From NCBI GenBank assembly GCA_020086605.1, contig JACBWW010000008.1, forward strand, positions 12,432,119-12,496,118: a stretch of DNA of 64,000 bases, read 5' to 3'. Shown here one piece after another: positions 13,901-26,300 of the stretch. The notes under the pieces were generated by a model that ran no database searches, had not been told where the DNA came from, and saw only the letters and a program-made list of their open reading frames with translations. The first letter of the stretch is position 1. Each line of letters opens with the position of its first letter. This DNA is from Lanius collurio (taxonomy: Eukaryota; Chordata; Aves; Passeriformes; Laniidae). Both the position numbers and the translations under genes were made by a program.

Positions 13901-14940
13901 TTTCCCTATAAAATAGAAAAATTTCATTGAGCTAGATCACAGGCACATCCTTTACCTTTACCTAGTTAACTGAGATGACCCAAGGCCATAACAGGCAGCA
14001 GCAGATGTCTCTTTGAAGCATTTCGCAGACTCAGACATGATCAACAATTAAGTAACAAATACAATATAGCTACCATGAAAATTCTTGCCTCAAAACTTAG
14101 GTCACCTCTCAATTGATTGCTTCAGAACTAATCTAAGGGCATTTTTAATTTGTGGATTTTCTGCCCTGTTTATGCAGATGTATTATACAGTATTTAAAAA
14201 TAACTTGCACCATAGTCCGCAAATTTGAATCTGTCCCACAGGAGAACAGAACCCGGGTTACAAGCTTTGCCTCAAGCAAAATGATAATTGAGAGAAAGGC
14301 TGTATGAAGTGCTAGTGTCTCTTTCCAGTAAGTGGGCAAGTGGGAAAAAGCTGCAGGCAAAATGCCGTGCTAATTCCATAAGGTAAGCTAATAGAAAATG
14401 TCAGCAGTTTTCATGTTCAAGGGGGTGTGTTTTGTTTCAGTAAGTCTTTACTGAATCTGGCAGAATAGAAAATATTTGCCATCCAGCACAGTGGAATCTA
14501 GTGCTCACATTGGTGGATCTGTCAAATGGAAAGGGGAAAAAATGCCTTTATTATATTCCTTATCCATTTTCATAAATTTCGAGGATTTCAGGCCAGGAAA
14601 AGATAAAATCATCCTGCTTGGTCTGCTCATTGTAGTCCAAGAATGCTTCCTTTTCAAGAATAATTCCTCTGTCAAGTCCATATCTTGTGGCTGAAATACA
14701 ATGTAATTTCGGCAATGAAACACATTCTTCAGTTAACAGCTTTGAAGAAGCTCATGTTCCAGATAAACAGGACCAGCAGTCAACTGCTCTTGTGGGTATC
14801 TCTGTGAATTTGTCCAGCAGCAGCCACCTGCCGTCAGATTTTGTTATGTCATTGTCTACTAGATTAAAGACCTCTCTCTCTCCTATCTGAAATTTTTTTT
14901 TGTGTAGGTTTGCATCAACTGCAATATGTCACCCCTTAAT

Positions 14941-14967
14941 CTTCTCCCTCTTCTCCCTCTTCTCCCT
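14941..14967. repeat. Pyrimidine 9-mer tandem repeat (CTTCTCCCT)x3
   Basis: Three exact head-to-tail copies of CTTCTCCCT. One strand is all pyrimidine and the other all purine, a composition that can form triplex DNA. It is short and may be a chance microsatellite. Confidence 0.85.
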
Positions 14968-17900
14968 TCTACACTAAGTAGACCTTCCTACGTTTTTCTC
15001 TGCACAACAAGCCTGACAGACCTTAAGGCGTCTTTTCTTTTGTGATCCACTCCTAAATTTCCAGTGCTGTCCTGAAATGTTGCCACCGAATTTGACCCAG
15101 CCTTCTGTTCCATAGAAAGAGACTTCATCTCCACAATCCTGTTTAATAATCCCATGCTTGGATGTGCACTGTTCTTGAAGCAGAGCACCAGGGAGATACT
15201 ACTACTGACTCCAGTACAAGCCCAGGTAGGGAGTACAGCCCTCTTCCTGGCAGGCTGGGCTCCAGCCTCAGTGGCTCCATCTCCTTGCATCTCTGAATGC
15301 TCAATAGTACTGAACAAGCAGCAGTTTGTCACATGTTAAATTATACATTTACATCTATGTTACATTTACTAAATTTCTGGTCTGGACATTGGCATACTAA
15401 TGTTCATTAAAAAACCCTGAAACTATATTACAACAAGGCCCTACTCTGTAAACACAAGAGCACAAAAAAAATGCTCTTCTACATACTTGTCCCTAAAGGA
15501 AGACTCTCATCATTTGCCATAGCACATGTTAATACCCATGGAGCTCTGTCTGTGAAGAACATTTGTAGAAGGGCTTTACCTAGCAGTTGCACCACTAAAC
15601 TTTTGATCCAAGTGGAATTATTCACATGCAGAATTGTTTGCAGTATCAAAGTCCACACTGCTTGCCCTAGCTAAGTACAGAAAGTGTTGGAAAAGCCTTG
15701 AAAGTTTTCCTAGCATGCAAATCCCTTTTTTTCATCAGTAGAATTAGTGATGCAGAGGTCTGCCTGCACAAAGCTAATCATGGGATTGAAACAGAAGTTC
15801 AAAAAATGGAATCAGAATATAAAGAAAGGTAATCCTTCTTTGCCAGTGCAGGACCATATTTGTGACAGAAGATGGATTGATGCAAACTTCTACGAAGGCA
15901 AATTGACACTGAGACACATACAGAGCCACTATAAGGAGAAAATGGCATCTGAGTAGGAACAAAAAGCCTACTGAGGTTATAAGAAAGCAACAGTCTTTAC
16001 CTCAATGAACTTTAGACCAGACTCTGAATTACATTGATTTATTTCAACCTGAAAAAGTAAAAATTATACCATTCTTTGAAAGACTGATGCAATGCAGTGG
16101 GATATGAATTTCAAGACAGTGCTAGGATTGTTTTGCATATCATCTCAAGTGTCTTTCAACACTTGAAAAATGTTTTCTTCCATAGAGGAGCCATTGAAGT
16201 CCCATGTTGTGTCTTACCATGGGAGAGTGATCACAGTATGCTTCACTTGGAGGCCTACTGGGGCGTCAGAGGCCATCAATGCAGCTGAACACCAGTGTTT
16301 GCACTGCACAGCTGGGAAGGCTTTGGGAAGGACTCAGTAGAGGGTTTCTCTATGGAAAAAGCTGTCATTTCAAAAGCATATGTTTCTATTATAAAAAAAG
16401 ACATTTGTAAGGAGTCTCACAAAAGTCATGAAAGCCATTTTATATAGGACCAGCATGAAACCCCATACACAGCATCTTATGAATCACAGATTACTCTTCT
16501 CCTGCAAATATGCCTGGCTGAAGTACACAAAGCCTTTGGTCTGCCTATGCCCTGTGTGCTGCGAGGTGCCATTCAGCAGTGCACCAAGAGGCTCTCCCAG
16601 GCATTGGGGCTGTTTGGATTGGGATCTGAACAGAAGTCTTCTCATAAATACTATTCCCAAATCAACCTATCTGCATCCCACCACTACATATTTCACTCTA
16701 GGAAATTCCTGTGATAATGGAGTAACATACCATAGCTGCCACGGAACATATCTTTCTGACTTGTATCGATTGCTGGGAAGAAAATTATTCTTTGCTGGAA
16801 CAATTAGTGTCACCTAGCTCTATAAAATGGAAATTGCTGTCTATCCTGCTCAAATTTCACAGGCTGGGAATTTCCTTCTAGCACCAGAGATTTTGAAAGT
16901 TTTGCTGCTTTGATAACAAATTTCCTTTTACTATTCATACATTAGATCTTCAAGATATTGACATATGAAATTGTTCTTGTAACACTCAGGACATACAAAA
17001 ATGTTGATGCCTAACTAGAAAGCAGCATGCGTGATTTACAAATATCACCTTCCTCATATCTCCCAAACTCTTGCTTCTATGTTTGTTTGGCAGGCACACA
17101 CAGAGGTCTCAGATATGATTGGATTGTCTTTGGGCTGGCTACTTTATGGATAAATGTATGAGGACCCTATTCCTTACTGGGATACTCACAGAAAGGACAT
17201 AGCAAACAGGAAATCTTTCCACAGTACATATTTTTGATGCCTTCTGTAGGACTCTGCCATAACAAAACCCCAACCTCCTCATCATCTCAACTGTTCAATA
17301 CAGCTCAGGACCAAAACCCTTTCCAAAGTGAGAACTTTGATGTGACACAGCAAATGCTGACACCACTGATTACTAGCTCTGAGGCATCCCTATTTCCATG
17401 CATTAGTGTGGCAAGGCACATAGCAGGAAGGGATTTATCACCCCTAAAACCTCCTCAGCTGCCCAGGTTGCTGATCAAAATTGCAAGGAGAAGAGGAAAA
17501 ATGAGCATTATATTAGCTTCACTGCTATGACAACAGATTAGTAACTGCCTATCATTTCATTCCCCTTGCAGCCACCTCTGTCAGTGCCAAGACTCAGGCA
17601 TTTCCTCTAAAAAGATAAATCTCAGGAGGCCGATTTTGTAGGTTCACAGCCAACAAGGAGGCCAGTGCCTCTGCACCATTGCTAATGAATATGCTGTGTA
17701 GAAGTGAGTCATTCACCTAGTGCATGATCTGCCTGCCAGCATCTGTACCCTTGCCAGACAGGGCTCAGGACCTCACCCACTGTTCATGGAGATGCTGTAC
17801 AGCACACAGCAGATAGCTTTATTTCAAGGCAAGATCAGAATACCTCTTGTGGGTATTTCGCTGAGTGAGATTTCAGTCTCAAAGGTATACCTCACAGCCA

Positions 17901-18976
17901 TCTTCAAGTCACATAAGGCACTAATTAGTATTTTTCTAACTGTCCTGGGATATGCCTTGCTGCCCATGGCAATAGGAGATATTTAAAGTCATCATAGGAT
18001 AATGATAAAAGCATGAAAACTAACACCATCATTACTTACATTAGCTGTGCCACAAAAAAAAAAATAGGAACATAGGTAAAAACTGTAACAGTAGATTTCC
18101 CACAGCCCTGTCTCAGCACTAAGAAACCTGCCACGATGTGGAACAAACATTGTGGGTTATGTTTACCAGACCTTGGAGTGCAGCAGATAAGTAATACTTC
18201 CTAACAATGAAGTCTGAGGCCAGGTACAGGGTGTTAGTGATAAGACTGTTATTTATGCCTGTACAAATGCAGAGCACCACAAACTGAAAGCCACTCCATT
18301 AACCTGTGGAGGTTTAATGAGTTACAAACTTAACAGAACTTTTGAAATAGTTGCATACTGCATGGAGCATGATTGAATGTAAGAAAGGTCTCCCATCCAC
18401 AATGCTCAGCAAAGATCTTGGAAGAAATTGTCTGTGAGAAATGCCTGAGAATAAAAGGGAAGTCACATCTTTGTTCAGTTGGATTTGGACTGACAAAGTG
18501 ACATGATAAAATGCTTTTAATACAGTTTAACTTTCCTTGTGTGACAAGCACAAAGAGAAAGGTAAACTGGAGGCAGACTGAGAGAGCACTTGTGAGACTG
18601 ATCACAACTTCTAACAACTTCTGAGGTCCAAATTTATGAGTCTGTTCCTGAAGAAGATTTGTGGTGTGGAATTTTTTCTAATGAGAACATATCCCTTGAA
18701 AATACTAAGCACTTTAGCATCTGTTTAATTAAAATAGTCCTTTTACATGTAGCTAATAAATCAGCTGCGAGCTGGAGATAAATTTGCTCAGATTGAATTT
18801 GCAAAGTTTTGTTCCCCCTATTGAGAAAGAATTCGGTGTGCTGAGGAGGAAGTTCTTCAGCAGCTAGGAAGGTGTGTCCTGCTCACACATTGCCTCTGAG
18901 ATCCAGAAGAGAATTGGGCCAGTTGTGTTGCTGCTACCACTCTCAAGAGATGTATTAAAATTAATTGCTAATTTTC

Positions 18977-18998
18977 TGAGTCATTAAGGCATGAGTCA
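18977..18998. promoter_or_regulatory. Paired AP-1/MAF-like sites (TGAGTCA x2)
   Basis: Two exact TGAGTCA heptamers, each followed by TT or TTG, begin at 18977 and 18992, 15 bp apart, which is about one and a half helical turns. TAATTG and TAATTA-type homeodomain cores lie within 30 bp upstream. TGAGTCA is the established AP-1 core. The pairing and spacing are observed; function is inferred. Confidence 0.3.
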
Positions 18999-20325
18999 TT
19001 GTTGGATAAAGTCCTAATATCAACCAAGAGTGCTATCCAGCAAGCCTTGCCGGCCTGGGACAGACTAGCTCAGATTCATATTCCCAGACCCTCAGCACAT
19101 TGGAAAACCCTTCAGTTAGGTGCAATTTTTCTCTATTTTTGTTTTGCAAAACTTTTATAATCCCTAAACATCAGGAAATTCAAATGTTTATTATCAACAG
19201 TCAAAATTATACTTTAATTACTTTTAAATAAAATTTACTTTTCATTATTCATTCTTACTTTTCACTATTTTCAAATTTACTTCAAAGAGCAATAGAAGGA
19301 ATTATGCAAATATCCTATAGTTGGCCAGATCTCTTTTACTCTTTTACATATGTGACATTTTTAAAGCCTTAGTCTGATCTTGGATCTATTCACCTTGATC
19401 TTAGTTTGAACCCCATTAACATGTCAGGCTAAAGGATCATGGACTGAGACCTGGGACAGTTTCCTCTTTCAAAGGTGGTCACATATCACCTTGAAGCTTC
19501 TTGCATTAAATGGATTGAAAATTAATATCAATCCCTTTCAGAAATTAACCTAACTTTGCTGACACACCTGTGTTGGAGAACACATTAGATTTGGAAGCCC
19601 TCTGTGTCTGTTTTTTTCTTTTAAGATCATTTACCCTGTCATGCTACAGCAACCTAAACATTGTACCCCATATTCTTAAGATGGCATTTTGAAAGTTTCC
19701 CCTTTTTTTGGTGGCTACATATCTTGAACTTTGACATCTTCATGTGGAAGAGAACAATGAGTGAAGGACCAGTAATTTCTTAACTGCTTTAGGCAGAGGT
19801 CAGGCAGGGCAATAAGCCGAGAGTCAAGGTAACAATGCAGCTGATGATCCCATTGTGAGCGCTTTGTGTGTCAGTGAACTTGATTCATACTTAGTGTGAA
19901 TAGAGGAACTCAGCTATTTCAGGAATGCCAGCAATTTTGTCGTAAAGAAGCTTTGATCTTGCTCCAGTTTCCCAGGCTCATTCATTAGCTGAGAATGTGG
20001 AGGCTAAGATAGGCTCTCTCTTCTGGGAGACTGACTGCCTGATACTTAAATAAATCACCTGCTTTTTCTCCCTGTCCTCCTCGCAATAAAACAGTCCCTC
20101 ACAGGTCCCCTTGGCATAGGATGAAACTTTTGACTCCAAGGAAATCTCTCTCTGATGCATGGACTGAGAGGAATGCCTTTGATTTTTGAAACTGAAGGTC
20201 AGATTTTATAAACATACCACCCCAAAGCTGATCAGTCCCCATCTATCCCTCCCCAATAACTTGAGATATGCTGGTGACCTTTTGATACATCTGAAACTGT
20301 GGTAGTTGAACAAATTTCTAGCTTT

Positions 20326-20326
<1 letters not shown>

Positions 20327-20356
<30 letters not shown>
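20327..20356. repeat. Uninterrupted A30 homopolymer
   Basis: Thirty consecutive A residues with sharp edges (TTTC before, GCAC after). Such a clean tract is either a microsatellite or a recent poly(A) tail of a retrocopy. I could not recognise a gene or SINE body in the several hundred bases upstream. Confidence 0.9.
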
Positions 20357-20357
<1 letters not shown>

Positions 20358-23300
20358 CACTTGTCTTTGTCCAGCCAGCTCTGTGTGTTTTGAAGTGTGG
20401 AGCTCTCTGTTCTTTCTTCCTGCACAGGCTCTCTCTCAACAACCAGGGCTGTTGAAGTAGTCTCCAAGTCTCCCTGAGCACCAGCCGGGCTAAACTTTCA
20501 TGTGCTATTTGCTCTCTCACCCTCTCTGCAGAGACAGAGGCATATACAGAGGAATGTCTTTCTGGGCAGGGTTTGGGGCAAGAGGCTTTTTTCTCTCTTC
20601 TAATTTGGGATAAAAATTAATATTCTAAGCTATCTTTAATTTTCCCTGATATTATAATGATACTTTTCAAACAAAGACACTTTTCACCAAGGATCTGGTT
20701 TTGTTTCTTTCAAAAATAATTAAAGCTCATTTTCCGCTTCTTTTTCTCTCCTGTCCCTGCTGTGAAGCAGGAAGTCACCTTTTAAAATAAAATTAAGTGA
20801 AGTAGAGAGAAGCTAATTGATTCATCCAAAGGTCAGAGGGTGTCAGCCCGGAAGGAGAGAATGAAGCAGGGCACCCCCCTCTCCTGTGCTAGCCTTCAGA
20901 AAATGTGCTCTGCCTCAGACTTCCTCTACAGCACCACCTATTTTATCCCAGTTTTTCAGTCTTCCAAAATTTCTGGCTTTGCAAGCAGCATATTCGTATT
21001 TTCAAACAAACAACACCCAGAACTCACCAGCACAGATATTAAATCACCTGATCTTACCTTAGGAAAGGAAATCACAAGCACACATATTCAAACAGGTTTT
21101 TTTCCAACTTTTCCCACATTTGATCTTATTAAAATGTTTCCACTACACAAAGGGATTCGGAAACGTGTTTAAGAACATTTTCCAAACATTTTTTAAGATC
21201 ACACTTGAAACATTAAAGTTGCCAAGTGATGAGATTTTGAAAGCAGTGAAAGCAAGATTCTAGAGCTCCTCAAAGCCCACTCTCCTCATTTTCCCTCATT
21301 TCAGCAAAGATTTGGAGATGGAAGCTCTATGTGAAGCACAGTTGCTGAGTTTGCCAGTCATTTTAGGAGTGCCAGGGCTGACTGGATGCAGAACATATGT
21401 TGTGGTCCTCATAAAGCCAGTCTGTTACGATGTGGTGAAGGCTGGCTCTGTGATTATCCACCTACATACAATATGGGTCAGTACGAATGGGAGAGAAATC
21501 CATCTCTTCTGCTTGCCTCCTGGGGTAAAATCACCCCCATGGATGCCAGAGGCATTATCTTTTGTACCCACTTTTATAGCCCTGTGGTAAAACCATTATA
21601 TCTTTTACTTGCTTTCAAGTCCAAAATCTTATAGTATCAGCAGAAATTGTACTTTGTGGTCCTAAAAGCAGTCTCTCCCAGTGCTTTGTGTATGTAATGA
21701 GAGGTGCTGCAGGGAGGAACAAGATTCTCTTCTTATCTGCACTCTGCTTTTGAAATCACTTAGCATACAGCTTTCTTGGACAATGAATGTATTTTCCCCT
21801 GTTAGGGAGGGGGATCTGCTACAGTCTTGCTCTGATGCACAATAAATCAAATCATTCAAGTATGCTATAATAAAAATACTTGCTTTGAAGTACAACTTTA
21901 AATGTCTAATTTCCTAGTGGTAACAACGATGCCTTATCATAATTTTTTTTTCCTTCGGCCTGTTTTCTCTGTCCGGTTGTTTTGTTAACATGTGTGGCTG
22001 TCTAACAACTGCATTTTTGATTCCAGATGTTTTGGCAAGGGAAAGCATTAAACGGTCATATACATCCCAGAAACCTTATACCACCCAAGTAGTTGTTATG
22101 TCAACTGACTGGTGTAAGCCTACCAAGATAATTTCACCCCCCCTTTGTTCCCCTACTGCTAACCCTTTAGTCATCAATACAAAATGACAGAAATTCTTTT
22201 CCACAGCTACTCTTACAGAAACATCCAGCCAGGATGGGGAGTAAAAAGCCTCATGCAACTAAGATCCATGTGGTTTTGATGGAGAAAGAAAAAGGTATTT
22301 TAATTAAATAATGAGCTCCGGCTCTTTCATGGTAAACACAATGAAGAGCTCAATGATTAAAGGTATATTTGGACACAGAGACACGCATACATGCACACAT
22401 ATGCATGCAAAAGCACTTCTTTTGCAGGCCATTTATGACCAGTTTTAAACAAAGTTTTTTCCTGCAGGACAACAGAAGTAGCAAGAGGAGGCCATCACTA
22501 ATTTTGTGTATAAGTTTATGATAGCGAATTATTTTTTGAAGAGGATAAGCCTATGTTTTACCACTTATCACTTACTGCACAATACCATTACCACTTGGTA
22601 TGGACTTTTCCAAGGTGCTCCTTCACTCCTTGTACTCATGAGTGAAAAGAGCAATATATTGAGAGATTCTCGATTACACCCTAATAGAGATTAAACCCTG
22701 AAACCAGTCATTAAAAATAGAAGAAGGGAAGGTGCATAAGGAGTCAGAGAAGTAAAAAAATTACAGATTATTTTAAATAATTTCCTATGTCTCATATCTC
22801 ATGGGAAATATGGATGTGTAAATTACTGGCCTATTTCCATGCTTCCTCCTACAGTTTCTCCCACTCTGAAAACCTTATTTTGCTGTAATTTTCCTTTCTT
22901 TTTAGTAGAGTTGTGGTCCCATCATAGCCCCAGGGCTTTGAATTAAATTGGGTAAACTGTAGCCAGGTTTTCTGCTCTGTGTTTTTCAAAGAATCTATCA
23001 GTTTTACTCTGGATGGTAGCCACAAGGGAATGATCAAAGACATTAACTCCTGTAAAGAGTTGACCATAACAGCCTGTCAGTTCTGCCACTGCCTGTAAGG
23101 ACCAGTAGAAGCAGTTCTTTCTCTCACCTAGTCGAGTTATAGCTAACTCTTGGCAGATCAAAGGCCAGATCTTCAGATTCACTGAATGGCAGGGAAAACA
23201 TAGCTTCATAGCTTCTAATTACTGACAGGGTAGGACTTCATGGGGAAAGACATGACCAGAACTAGATAGGAACAGTCAGAACAGTGGAGTAGCAGAGAGA

Positions 23301-26300
23301 TGGATAATGAAACCTGGGACTGGGCAGAGACCTTGGAAGTGAGGAGTCTAACCTGAAACCTTATCTAGAAGATGCCTATTCAAAGAGTAATGACTAAGTG
23401 AAAGTCACAGGCAAAGAAAATCATTTTAGCCATTGCATTTTTAATGGAGTAAAACAAGAGCAAGACTGACATCATCTCCAGAAGAGGTAAATTCATTACA
23501 AGAGGGGAGAAGCAGCAGAAATTACAGCTAAACACTTGACCAGAGAGATGGAGGGAGAGAGACAGATATGTCAAGAGAGGGTCAGTGGTGGTGTAGGACA
23601 GACTAGCCTGGAGTTTGCCAGCCCAGTACTTGCACATGGCCCAGCACAGTGTCACAAGCCACGGCAGCTCCACCAGGCAAGGCTGCTTTTGGCTTTATAT
23701 GTCCCAGGACAGAACTAGCAGGACCTGGATTGACAGGGAAGGAATCAAGATCAAGAGCATGAAAATGTGGGAAAGATGAGGCTCAGAGACTCTTCCTACT
23801 CTCTCAGGAATTCTTGCCCTCTGTCTGTCTGAAACCAGGGACTTTCTTAGCCCAAATGCCGTGTCCCCGTAAGTTTCATACTGCTCAGCTATGGCATGGA
23901 GATGATAGAGCTTTCCAAGATTTTCCAAAATCATCTAAGAAAGCTACTAATTAGACAATGCTGGAAAAAAGAGGCATGTAAAGCATGTTAAGTGACATTA
24001 TTTAAACTACTGAGAAAACCACAGACACTGTTTTCACAGTCCTTTTCTTTACAAATATGACAATCAAAGATGGCCTTTGTAATAATAGATAGCATCCAGA
24101 CAATCTCTGAGCAACACATTGAAGGAAATTCATCCAGTTGCAATGGTGACTGGCTCACAAACAACCAAACTGTTTATTGTTAGACAATCCTTTTGGCTCC
24201 ACTCAAATAATATCTGAAGATAAAACATCGTGAATTACAGCTGCATATGTAAGGCACCAACAGGTACCATTCTTGGTAAATTACACAACATCTGGAATTC
24301 AGCCTCACTCTTGCAATTTTAAGCCTTATTCTGTATCTACAGATATGTGAATATGAATACGAATGTCTCTGGTCAAGGAGATCTGTGACCCTGGATATGA
24401 ATGGTGAGTAAAGTGATATTGTCAGTGCTGTAAGATGGACAGATACAGTCTTGTCTATGGCTAGAAAGATGTCTTTTCTGCCTGATGGAAAAATTGTACA
24501 GGGGTTTATTTTTAAGATCAGTTTTTCCTCAGAGTCTTTTTGACCATTTAGTGAACTCTTACCCTGGTAAGGAGTGCTGAAATAAATGTCTGCAACTTTA
24601 AGCTTTGCAGACCCTTGAACATAGCTCTAGGGCTAATGTGTAACAGTAATATTTCAAGGTCCTCCTTTTGTTCCCCAGTGCCAAATTCATCAATCTACTT
24701 TCATCAGAGTGTTTTTAAAAAATCTCCTTCAGTTTCATTCCTTTTTTTCTGGAAGATTCGTTGTAGTTCCAGCTCTGTAGTTGAAACTTTAGCCAGGGAG
24801 ACTGACAAGAGCAGAATGGGTATCTGAAGTTCATTAAAAGCAAGTCATGTGGATAAGAACCTCCAAAGAAAGCTATTAATAATGCCTGAGAAACCAACAA
24901 GGCTTCAGGATCTGGCCAACTTGTACAGCTTTTGCATTAAATCATAGAATACTGAGCCTACTGAATGAAAGCCAGTTCTAGGGAGACAAATGATGGCAAA
25001 GGATGTACTCCTGTTTCAGTTTGTACAGATGCCATCCCATTTGTCTCAAAATAATAGGGACTGCTCTAGAGTGATCACAAACAAAAGGGAAGACTGGTAC
25101 TTTATTTTAAGTAAAATAATACTATAATTTTTCTTGAAGAAACTATTGTGATACTGCAGGATAAATATTTTTTTTTCATGTCAATAATTACAGAAGTAAA
25201 GTAACTAGTGTTTTCTAACCAGTCAAACCTAGCTGCTACTGTACTGCAGGTCACACATCCATGATTCTCAAAAGCAAAAAGGATGATACTTCAATTAGGT
25301 TGAAATCTCAAACCCCAAAATAGGTCTTGTTCATTTTTACACTGCTCCTGAATATTAAAATATTAAAAATTCCAAACTAGAAGAGTACATTCTCTCTTTA
25401 CAGATATACATATGCATATATGCATACAAATATATTCAGATCCATTTATAATTTATATTCATTTATATCTTCATTTGTTCAAGAAGTCCACTCATGATAT
25501 TCAGCTTCAAAATGTTAGAAGAAATGACATGTCAAAAGTTGATTGGAAGGCTTAACACAGATATTTGTGCAAGTTTTAACTAGTTGTTTGTTCAATTTAT
25601 CAGTAACTATAATAAGTGATAATGACACAGTCCATGTGGAATATATTCTATTTTGTTTACCACACTAAAAAATCCAAGCTTGAACTTCCCCACATTTCCA
25701 TCATCAAATCATCTGCACAACTTAAAATGACAAGCAAACTGAGATTTCAACTGGCAAGACACCTGGGCAGAAGCTCAGACTCAAGGCTGTTTCCTCTCTT
25801 ACTCTGAAACAAAATAAAATACCCATTGGAACAAAGGGGGCCCCAAACTTTCCCCTCAAAGGAAGCAAACTCTGGACCAAAACACTGCAAACAGTCAATC
25901 AAATGCCTGTGGAGGCCAAGAACATTGAGAAAGAATCTGAGCCCCTGGCTGCTGGAAGCTGTAAGAATGCATCAGGGGACAGTTTTCCCTGTATGTGCCT
26001 TTTGCAGACACTGGGCATATACTGACCAGGAAGACAGGCCTTTGTTCAAGCCCAATATATCAACATTTACACTCCTATGCCAAGAAAAATGTAACTACTG
26101 TAAGGCAAAAAACCCAGCAAACCAAAAATAATTTATTTACTTCCACAAAGGCACCTGCTATTCTCTTCTTCAATATTTGCCTCCAAATCTGCCTGAAACG
26201 ATTCTGAAGAAAATTTTATGATGGCATCATATGTTGTTGGGTCCTCCACTGTAACAGTCAGTCAAGAACAAGACAGTTGGCTTGAGCTTTGCTCTGTAGT

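Larger units (their letters stand above)
13901..20326. other. Unassigned DNA, no gene seen
   Basis: About 6.4 kb with no recognisable gene or interspersed repeat. It contains a short pyrimidine tandem repeat at 14941 and a pair of AP-1-like sites near 18980 in a TAAT-rich stretch (about 18,720-19,010). That stretch has the look of a non-coding regulatory element, but nothing in one sequence proves conservation. Confidence 0.45.

Noticed and set aside
24940..24965. ATCATAGAATACTGAG, like a CR1 3' tail
   Set aside because: The octamer-like start is not followed by any CR1 3'-UTR sequence.
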